Origin: Ruminococcus sp.
GTDB lineage: Bacteria; Bacillota_A; Clostridia; Oscillospirales; Ruminococcaceae
NCBI RefSeq assembly: GCF_024684275.1
Contig: NZ_JAIKXF010000044.1
Span: forward strand, 1 to 30,742
Direction of reading: 5' to 3'
Length of the DNA: 30,742 nt
Below are positions 24,499 to 30,742 of the stretch, in pieces. The position numbers and the translations under genes were made by a program. The notes beneath the pieces are model-generated. The model did not search any database. It was not told where the DNA came from and was given only the letters and a program-made list of their open reading frames with translations. Positions within the stretch are counted from its first letter, which is position 1, and the number at the start of each line of letters is the position of its first letter.

Positions 24499-24652
24499 TA
24501 AAAGCGCAAATATAGACCAATAATCGTAAGAATTTATCAAAAAATCGCAATTAATGGTATTAATTCAACTACTTTTTTCAAAATATCGAATAGCACATTA
24601 GTTCTTCCGTATTATGTGATGAACTATACAAAGTACTTTTAGTCATTATAAA

Positions 24653-25102
24653 GTGAACATAAGTAAGCAGCCTGCTCCAATCCTAAGCTGCACGCATTTA
24701 AGTAATATTACTATTCCCGAGAGCGTTACAAGTATAGAGTTGAAAGCATTTGCTAATTGTCCGCAATTAACGATATATGGTCAAAAAGACTCATGTGCTG
24801 AAAAATATGTCAATGAATACAATCACCGTTTTGTCGACCTGTCTGTTGCTGTTCCACCTTCATTGGGTGATCCAAACGGAGACGGTGCCATAAACGCGAT
24901 CGATGCTTCGGAGATGCTCACTGTCTATACAAGGATAGCTACCAATAAAACAAAGCCCACAAGCGATGAGTTGGCATACTGCGATGTCAACAAGGATGGC
25001 GCGGTAAATGCAGTTGATGCTTCGTATGTCCTCTCGTTCTATGCATACAATGCAACAAGTAAGACAAAGATAAGCTTTACTGATTATATGAAAAAGAAAT
25101 GA
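24653..25102 (+). pseudogene. Truncated leucine-rich-repeat/dockerin relic
   Basis: The 149-codon frame lacks a signal peptide, a ribosome binding site and most repeats. It opens with GTG in the tail of a BspA-type repeat (HLSNITIPESVTSIELKAFANC) and ends with a complete type I dockerin (DPNGDGAINAIDAS, DVNKDGAVNAVDAS) and TDYMKKK. It matches the C-terminal design of its two neighbours. I read it as the 3' end of a third, mostly deleted dockerin gene. A functional free dockerin made from the GTG cannot be excluded, but it would stay in the cytoplasm. Confidence 0.65.
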
Positions 25103-25108
25103 TTTATG

Positions 25109-25134
25109 AGGACGGCTTTACGCCGTCCTTTTAT
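25109..25134 (+). terminator. Terminator of the dockerin relic
   Basis: GGACGGC (25110-25116) and GCCGTCC (25122-25128) with a TTTTATAT tail. Its survival supports the relic once being a real transcription unit. Confidence 0.85.
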
Positions 25135-25149
25135 ATAGCAATAAATGGT

Positions 25150-25178
25150 TTGACACTCGTTTTGAAAAGATGTATAAT
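25150..25178 (+). promoter_or_regulatory. Consensus promoter of the C-type lectin/dockerin gene
   Basis: TTGACA (25150-25155), exactly 17 bp, TATAAT (25173-25178). The leader is about 70 nt and contains a spare GGAGGTG at 25191-25197 with no start codon after it. Confidence 0.85.
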
Positions 25179-25253
25179 GATTTAAGTTTTGGAGGTGAAT
25201 ATAAGAATATCATAAAAAACTGATACTAATAATAAAAAAGGAGAATGCTAAAT

Positions 25254-28200
25254 ATGTTTAAAAGAATTACATCAATAATATCAGCAATCGCAGTTACTAT
25301 TTCGATAATGCCATTTTCATTAAAAACTATCGCTGCTGATGAAAGGACAAGTCCGAATAATGCTTTTGTATCCGCAGAAGGAACAAATCAAATAGGCGAT
25401 ATACTGAGTTCAGAGCTAAATTCTTCATTAGCTGAGCAGAGTGAAGATCAGCCATATAATATTATCTCGGTTGATATGGACAATAATACTGCAAAGGTTG
25501 AATATGAAGCTGAAAAAGATTGTACTCTGATTGTTGGAATATATTCCGAAGATGAATCTCGGCTAATTGCAAGTGGAAATGCTGAATTATCATGTGAGGA
25601 AGAAACAATTGATGTTGATATCAATTCATCTGATTTCCCTAAATATTTTTGTTTGAAGGCATACATGATAGATACCGAAACGTTAAGACCGCTTTCTGAT
25701 GTTTATGAAAGCTCGCTCTATACAGAAGATATGCAGCGCCTTTCAAATCAGACGATAAATGATTTTGATGAAGACAGGGCTCTGAATCTTGATGATGATA
25801 TTAATACAAATTTTGTCGTAATAAAAGAATCTGTCAATATGTTTGAAAGCAATTCTGCAATTTTAGCTAATGCTGATAATGAAAAACTTGTGTACACATT
25901 TGAATCGCCCGATGAAAAGATGACATCGCTTTCTGTAGGTGATATCTTTACATATAAGGGAGAAGATGATCTGCTTGTTATTAAGATTGCAGATAAGAAG
26001 CAAAGCGATGGAGCGATAACCTTTTATGGTGAAGAGATCTCTCCGGAAGATGTTTTTGAATGTATAAAAATTGATTATTCAAGCGATACAGCCGAGTTTG
26101 ATAACGAAGAATATGAGGAGAATCAAAGTAACAAACAAAACGAGAATGATGTATCGAGGCGTCCGGCTCCAAAACCGGCTCAAATTGGCGGTCAAATGAC
26201 AGCTTTCAAACAACTGAAGTGTGTTTTTGTAGATGTTAACGAGGAAACAAAAAGCGATGTATTAAATGGTGAAGAGGATAATGATGATGAAGATGATGAT
26301 AATAATGAAGAAAACAAAAAGAATAAGCGTGTTGTAGAGAATAAAATTGGAATATCGGGTAGTATATCTTTTACGGTTAAAGCGGATGTTAAATGGCTTA
26401 TGGCATTTACACATCAATATTTGAAATTCGAATTAAGTTATGCTGCCAAATTTGAGCTGAAATACTCTAACAGTATTACCGCTGAATTAAAATTGCCATC
26501 GATAGAAATAATTAATGCCGGTGTAGTAGCTATAAAGATAGATTTATATCTTGTCGGTGAAATAAATGGTTCAATAGAGTATTCCAATACACTCAGTGGT
26601 TCCATTGGAATAAAAGCTGAGCACAAAGGAATCAAGTATTTTTCATTAGATAATATTTCAAAGCATCCCAAAAGTGAAAGTAAGTTTGAGTGTAAAGCAG
26701 ATACTTTTATTGGTTTAAAAATCAAGCCCAATATTAAGGTTAAAGCTGAGGTTAAAGTTAAGTTTAAAGGCATGAATTTAAAAGTCATTAATTTAAAAGG
26801 ATGCGCAAATGTTTCTGCTAAAGTCGGAGTAAGAGCTAAGGTTGCAAACAATGATCCCTATATTGATACTGCTCTTGGCAGAATACATGAATGTAAAATA
26901 TGTTTTGAAGGAGACATTTCTGCTGAATTGTCGATTGGATGTGAAGTATCTTTTCGTGACTGGAAAAGAGCAAGATCATTCGGACCGTATAGGAAAAAAA
27001 TAACGGACTTCCATTATTCGCAAACATTTAATGAATTTGGGTTCACTAAGTGTGGGCATTGTCAGTATCGACTTGCTGTTGAGGTTTATGATGAGAATGG
27101 AAATCCCATAAAATATGCTTCTGTTCAATGCGGCGGCGGAGAAGGTACAACAAATGAAGACGGAATAGTTACGATGTTTTCAGAAAGAGGAGAACAGGAA
27201 ATTCATGTTTCGGCGTATGGATATATAGATTCAAATACAACGATCAATATTAACGCTCCTATACAGACAACTGTGACTCTTTATAAAAAACCTGATCTTG
27301 GTGATAATAAGAAAAATGTATTTAATTATAATGGACACAGTTACTGTGTATTTGATAATGTTGTTAACACATTCGATGATGCAATAAATTACTGCCATAA
27401 ACTCGGCGGATATCTGCTTGTTATAAACGATGCAAAAGAAAATGCTTATGTATACGAGAAGATGACTGCTCAGGGAATAGACAGTGCATATTTCGGATAT
27501 AAAGACAAATCTTCTGAAGGTTCATGGAAATGGTTGGACAGAGATTCTTCTTATGAGAACTGGGCATCAGGTGAACCAAATGGAAAGACATCAGAGAATT
27601 ATGGCATGTTCTATTGGAAATTTTCTGACGGAAAATGGAATGATGGAGACTTTGATACACATACCGTTAATGGCGGAAAAGCGTTTATTTGCGAATGGGA
27701 TTATATAATTAATCCGGATGATCCTACACAGGTTACTCCAAAGCCTGTAAGCCGTAAGCTTTTCCCGAATATCGACACTGATGCATACGCTTTAAATGTT
27801 ATGGAAAATGAATCTGAAATAGAAACCAATACCATAAGTGCATCATATTCTGATCTTATCCCTGATGAGGTTTATAATTTCTATTTAGTAAAGTCAAAAG
27901 AAACAGATTCAGTAATATCAAGTGATAATCTGTTTTATATTACTCAAGCAGTCGCAGATAAGAACGGTGATCTGACAATAAACTATGCTCCTATTGATGA
28001 ACCAAATGCAGAAAAGCTTCTTGTCGGAATGAAAGGAACAGATATCTCAAAAGCAAAGGTTATCGTCGAAGATCTGAAATATACAGGCAAAGAACAGTTC
28101 TGCAAAGTTAACGTAACATACGAAGGTCAGGAGCTTGTTAAAGGTAAAGATTATTACGTATGCAATGATATTATTGCTAAGGAATGCGGTGATTACAGCG

Positions 28201-28865
28201 TATTTATTGAGGGCTGCGGAGCGTACAGCGGCGGAATTACAGCTGAATATAAAGTTATCCAAGATGATAATGAAAGTATAAGCAGTTCAGAAGAAGGTAC
28301 TGACATATCTGCCAATACAACTACGACAACCATAACTGCAGATACAACATCTATGACCAAGGCTGCAACCACCACCAGAATTACTACAAGTAACGGCGCA
28401 ACTACAATATTGACATCCTCTGCGATGACAACAAGCAAAGGTGCAACCACTATAGCTTCAGCTCCTGTAACGACAACAGGCAATGGTATAACCACTACAA
28501 CTACAGTTCCTGTAATGACAACAGGCAATGTTTCAACTACTACTGCAACAGTTCCTGTAACGACAACAGGTATTGCTACTACGACCACGATTTCAATAGT
28601 AACTCCTATAACTTATACTCTTGGAGATGTGAATAATGATAAACAGATCAATGCTGTTGATGCTTCATCAGTTCTTGCATATTATGCTATGATCTCAACA
28701 AATCAGGATGGTAGATTTGATGAGGAGCAGAAGCTTGCAGCAGATGTTAATCATGACGGATTAATTAATGCAGTAGATGCTTCCAATATTCTTTCGTACT
28801 ACGCATATGTATCGACTACAAAAGAAACTCCGATGTCAATGGAAGAATATATGAAAAAGAATTAA
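25254..28865 (+). CDS. Secreted C-type lectin protein with dockerin
   Basis: 1203 residues. Order: signal peptide (1-28, MFKRITSIISAIAV); an N-terminal module (about 59-282) like that of the leucine-rich-repeat protein; an Asp/Glu-rich linker (about 335-362); a beta-rich domain (about 364-600) with HECKICFEGD near 545; a transthyretin/CarboxypepD_reg-like domain (about 602-680); a C-type lectin domain (about 688-819) with EPN near 773 and WND near 793, the calcium and sugar ligands of mannose-type lectins; an unassigned region; an MBG-like domain (about 927-1002); a Thr linker; and a type I dockerin (1120-1203, DVNNDKQINAVDAS and DVNHDGLINAVDAS). It is probably shown on a cohesin scaffold, where the lectin would bind glycans. 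I choose the ATG at 25254, about 10 nt after AAGGAG; the ATG at 25245 is too close to it. Confidence 0.88.
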   Translation: MFKRITSIISAIAVTISIMPFSLKTIAADERTSPNNAFVSAEGTNQIGDILSSELNSSLAEQSEDQPYNIISVDMDNNTAKVEYEAEKDCTLIVGIYSEDESRLIASGNAELSCEEETIDVDINSSDFPKYFCLKAYMIDTETLRPLSDVYESSLYTEDMQRLSNQTINDFDEDRALNLDDDINTNFVVIKESVNMFESNSAILANADNEKLVYTFESPDEKMTSLSVGDIFTYKGEDDLLVIKIADKKQSDGAITFYGEEISPEDVFECIKIDYSSDTAEFDNEEYEENQSNKQNENDVSRRPAPKPAQIGGQMTAFKQLKCVFVDVNEETKSDVLNGEEDNDDEDDDNNEENKKNKRVVENKIGISGSISFTVKADVKWLMAFTHQYLKFELSYAAKFELKYSNSITAELKLPSIEIINAGVVAIKIDLYLVGEINGSIEYSNTLSGSIGIKAEHKGIKYFSLDNISKHPKSESKFECKADTFIGLKIKPNIKVKAEVKVKFKGMNLKVINLKGCANVSAKVGVRAKVANNDPYIDTALGRIHECKICFEGDISAELSIGCEVSFRDWKRARSFGPYRKKITDFHYSQTFNEFGFTKCGHCQYRLAVEVYDENGNPIKYASVQCGGGEGTTNEDGIVTMFSERGEQEIHVSAYGYIDSNTTININAPIQTTVTLYKKPDLGDNKKNVFNYNGHSYCVFDNVVNTFDDAINYCHKLGGYLLVINDAKENAYVYEKMTAQGIDSAYFGYKDKSSEGSWKWLDRDSSYENWASGEPNGKTSENYGMFYWKFSDGKWNDGDFDTHTVNGGKAFICEWDYIINPDDPTQVTPKPVSRKLFPNIDTDAYALNVMENESEIETNTISASYSDLIPDEVYNFYLVKSKETDSVISSDNLFYITQAVADKNGDLTINYAPIDEPNAEKLLVGMKGTDISKAKVIVEDLKYTGKEQFCKVNVTYEGQELVKGKDYYVCNDIIAKECGDYSVFIEGCGAYSGGITAEYKVIQDDNESISSSEEGTDISANTTTTTITADTTSMTKAATTTRITTSNGATTILTSSAMTTSKGATTIASAPVTTTGNGITTTTTVPVMTTGNVSTTTATVPVTTTGIATTTTISIVTPITYTLGDVNNDKQINAVDASSVLAYYAMISTNQDGRFDEEQKLAADVNHDGLINAVDASNILSYYAYVSTTKETPMSMEEYMKKN

Positions 28866-28885
28866 GAAAATCCCCTAATATGATG

Positions 28886-28910
28886 ACCGCCCTTCACGGG
28901 CGGTTTTCCT
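28886..28910 (+). terminator. Terminator of the lectin/dockerin gene
   Basis: ACCGCCC (28886-28892) and GGGCGGT (28898-28904) with TTTTCCTTTTG after it, about 20 bp past the stop. Confidence 0.85.
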
Positions 28911-28916
28911 TTTGTC

Positions 28917-28945
28917 TTGACTAATTCCGTTTTATGTGATATACT
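28917..28945 (+). promoter_or_regulatory. Promoter of the SRAP gene
   Basis: TTGACT (28917-28922), 17-bp spacer, TATACT (28940-28945), right after the previous terminator. Confidence 0.75.
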
Positions 28946-28989
28946 AATATCAGAACATATATTCTGCAACAAGCTTAGAGGTGAGTTAC

Positions 28990-29676
28990 ATGTGTATGTC
29001 TCTGCGTATAGAGCCAAGTGAAATGGCCGAGGTCCTCATAAAGGTACGGAAAATGGATTTGGCTCAAGAAATGTCAATAAAACTTGGAAAGAGCCTATTC
29101 ATGTCTGGTGACTTGTACCCATCAGATATAGCACCTGTTCTTGCACCGAACAAATATGGAAAAATGTCTATATTTCCTATGGCATGGGGATTTACACATC
29201 AAGCTACTCCAAAACCTCTTGCAAATTGCCGCGTTAAGACCGCTGATACAAAGATACTTTGGAGAGACTCCTGGTACAGGCGTAGATGTGTTATTCCTGC
29301 TTCATGGTATTATGAGTGGGGCTACCCATTATATGAAGACGATAGCCGTAGTATAATAGAGCATAGGAATGCAAAAAGGATTAAGTTCGCTATACAGACG
29401 GAGGGCTCTGACATAACGTATATTGCAGGCTTATACCGTTATGAGGATCATGGAGATATGCAGGTACCTATGTTCACTGTGCTCACCAAAGAAGCTGTCG
29501 GAACTGTAAGGGATATACACGACCGAATGCCTGTCATACTGGATAAGGATAGTTTACAGGACTGAATACGTCCTGACGTAGAACCCCGCGCTATAGTAGA
29601 AAGAGCTCTGTCCAACATGGTATTCGAAACAGCCGTTGAGTATCACAGATCTCCGACGGAGTTTATAACAGCATAA
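28990..29676 (+). pseudogene. SRAP (SOS-response-associated peptidase) gene broken by TGA
   Basis: YedK/HMCES-type proteins use Cys2 to form a covalent link with abasic sites in single-stranded DNA. Here AGAGGTG precedes an ATG at 28990 whose second codon is Cys; also present are the Asn segment (LANCRVKTADT), the Glu in IPASWYYEWG and the His in IHDRMPVIL. The frame stops at TGA 29563-29565 (codon 192), but reads on as IRPDVEPRAIVERAL to TAA at 29676 (228 codons). TGA replaces the expected TGG of LQDW. All catalytic residues lie before the stop, so a 191-residue product could keep some activity, but the missing 37 residues are part of the usual fold. Confidence 0.8.
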
Positions 29677-29705
29677 TGCCAATAAAACAAGATTACATGA
29701 AAACG

Positions 29706-29729
29706 TCCCCGCACACACTTGCGGGGACT
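29706..29729. terminator. GTCCCCGC hairpin between convergent genes
   Basis: GTCCCCGCA (29706-29714) and TGCGGGGAC (29721-29729). Minus-strand reading continues GTTTTC, so it probably ends the VanZ transcript and perhaps the SRAP one. Related to hairpins at 4205 and 13916. Confidence 0.6.
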
Positions 29730-29773
29730 CTCCATATCATTTTTCATAAGTAAGACTCTACCATGGTACTAAG

Positions 29774-30313
29774 CTAATCAGAATTTGCGGCTTTTCGTAT
29801 AGCAAATATGACACACGCCCCAATCATAACACCGCTCGTATTTAGTATTATGTCATCAATATCTGTATGCCTTTCAGGACATAGCAATTGGGACAGCTCA
29901 ATAAAGATAATAAAACAAATGCCTGCGAACACAGTTTTTTTGATATTATCAAGCTTGCGAAAACAGATAGGCCATACTATTCCTACAGGTATAAACATTG
30001 CTATGTTCCCGATAATATTGATAAGCCATCCATCATATCTGTCAAAGAGAAAAAAGAACGGGATTAAACTTACCATGTCAGACGGTATCTTTGAAAATCC
30101 AATCGTTAGTGTACCTATTTTTCCATCAACAAAATGTAACGGGAAGTATACAAATCTTGCAATAACTACAAGGCATATGTATACAAGAAGCATCTGAAGT
30201 TCGCGTTTTACCGAAAACTTCTTGAATCTGATCGCAATTATGAATCGCACAAGTATCCAAATGAGTGTTATAAAAATAAACATCTGTAGATAGGAAATCT
30301 CGATCATAGTCAC
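29774..30313 (-). CDS. VanZ-like membrane protein, copy 2
   Basis: 179 residues, differing from copy 1 at about 20 positions, most of them in the last 12 residues (AIRKAANSD against AIRKSRNDVS) and around TIGFSKIPSDM. The hydrophobic segments and the ELSQLL...RHTDIDD motif are unchanged. The same GTG start and AGGAAGG site are used. The differences are mostly conservative and keep the frame, so both copies appear to be under selection. It is transcribed toward the SRAP gene. Confidence 0.85.
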   Translation of the reverse strand: MTMIEISYLQMFIFITLIWILVRFIIAIRFKKFSVKRELQMLLVYICLVVIARFVYFPLHFVDGKIGTLTIGFSKIPSDMVSLIPFFFLFDRYDGWLINIIGNIAMFIPVGIVWPICFRKLDNIKKTVFAGICFIIFIELSQLLCPERHTDIDDIILNTSGVMIGACVIFAIRKAANSD

Positions 30314-30351
30314 TACCGCATCCTTCCTTTAGCAAATAGCTTGATAAATTC
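29795..30351 (-). repeat. Right arm of a long inverted repeat (VanZ copy 2)
   Basis: Inverted counterpart of 14018-14577. Beyond it the promoter at 30383-30412 matches not the VanZ copy 1 promoter best but that of the 177-aa gene at 12856. Confidence 0.8.
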
Positions 30352-30382
30352 CGATCTATCATAGCAACCAAATACTATTCAT

Positions 30383-30412
30383 ATTATACACTGCTGCAGC
30401 ATAGAAAGTCAA
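30383..30412 (-). promoter_or_regulatory. Promoter of the second VanZ-like gene
   Basis: On the minus strand TTGACT (30412-30407), 18-bp spacer with GCTGCAGC, TATAAT (30388-30383). Confidence 0.75.
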
Positions 30413-30619
30413 GGAAGCAAGTGTTTTCAAGCATCTTTTGAATAACACTAGGTACTATAGGCAAATTAGCTCTCACAACAATCCCTTCATGATACCAAAA
30501 TTCCTATTATTTCGATTTTGTAAATATATATAATTATCATGTAATGATAATTGTTATTACATTTTTCTCTGTAACAACTACCGAACACTCTATTCCAATA
30601 CCCAATATCGACATTACAA

Positions 30620-30651
30620 AAGCCAGTTCCGAAGAACTGGCTTATTTTTTG
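30620..30651. terminator. Bidirectional terminator
   Basis: AAGCCAGTTC (30620-30629) and GAACTGGCTT (30634-30643), T-run to 30650 on the plus strand; A-rich on the other side. The stretch 30413-30619 is AT-rich and holds no gene. Confidence 0.85.
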
Positions 30652-30687
30652 CATCATTGAGCTTATATTCACATCCTGTAGCTTCTA

Positions 30688-30742
30688 TCATCTTGAAAGA
30701 AGCCTAGAAATATCATCAATTGTTTGGGGCGAAAGCATTTTC
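30688..30742 (-). CDS. Possible 3' end of a gene entering from the right
   Basis: The minus-strand frame reads LSPQTIDDISRLLSR and then TGA at 30690-30688, with a terminator 40 bp further on. It is helical and protein-like, but only 17 codons are visible. Confidence 0.3.
   Translation of the reverse strand, partial: KMLSPQTIDDISRLLSR

Noticed and set aside
28193..28588. Val-rich minus-strand reading frame
   Set aside because: It is the same effect, opposite the Thr linker of the lectin gene.

Overview
The window looks like accessory DNA from an AT-rich Gram-positive gut or rumen bacterium of the Ruminococcus type (Oscillospiraceae). The strongest pointers are three dockerin modules (twin DVNxDGxINAVDAS motifs), Thr/Ser-rich linkers, BspA-type leucine-rich repeats, strong AGGAGG-type ribosome binding sites and TTGACA/TATAAT promoters. 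This assignment is inferred from protein style; no rRNA or other taxonomic marker is present.

Layout. (1) 1-1.8 kb: decayed and tiny minus-strand genes, then an intact PhzF-family gene with its own promoter and terminator. (2) About 1.8-12.4 kb: an integrative mobilizable element. It has a small accessory protein and a compact relaxase on the minus strand, a DUF1848 radical-SAM-like protein, an unrecognised 593-aa protein, then rightward an orphan small protein, a 1029-aa HerA/VirB4-like ATPase, two related helix-turn-helix proteins and a tyrosine integrase. The right end is marked by a 22-nt 3' tRNA-Ser fragment followed by that tRNA's stranded terminator. The left attachment site is not in the window. 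No other type IV secretion genes are visible, so transfer would need a helper.

(3) 12.4-15.2 kb: a small-gene patch with an immunity-like protein, a SUKH/SMI1 protein with a TAG at codon 2, a VanZ-like membrane protein, and a 159-bp MITE-like element with perfect 30-bp inverted ends. (4) 15.2-17 kb: a MACPF pore-forming protein with a C-terminal beta-prism (MABP-like) domain on the minus strand; its promoter carries three direct repeats spaced exactly 21 bp. (5) 17-28.9 kb: two large secreted dockerin proteins transcribed divergently. They share an uncharacterised N-terminal module; one displays a 1100-residue leucine-rich-repeat array with two bacterial Ig-like domains, the other a C-type lectin domain with an EPN motif. 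Between them lies a truncated leucine-rich-repeat/dockerin relic.

(6) 28.9-30.7 kb: an SRAP (YedK/HMCES) gene interrupted by TGA in place of a Trp codon, then a second, nearly identical VanZ-like gene in inverted orientation. The two VanZ copies bracket about 15 kb holding the MACPF and dockerin genes, so this block could invert or may have been assembled by duplication.

The most notable items are the paralogous dockerin pair, the MACPF gene with phased upstream repeats, the promoter hidden inside a terminator hairpin ahead of the integrase, several strongly structured intergenic elements, and the two-part ATPase of the mobilizable element.
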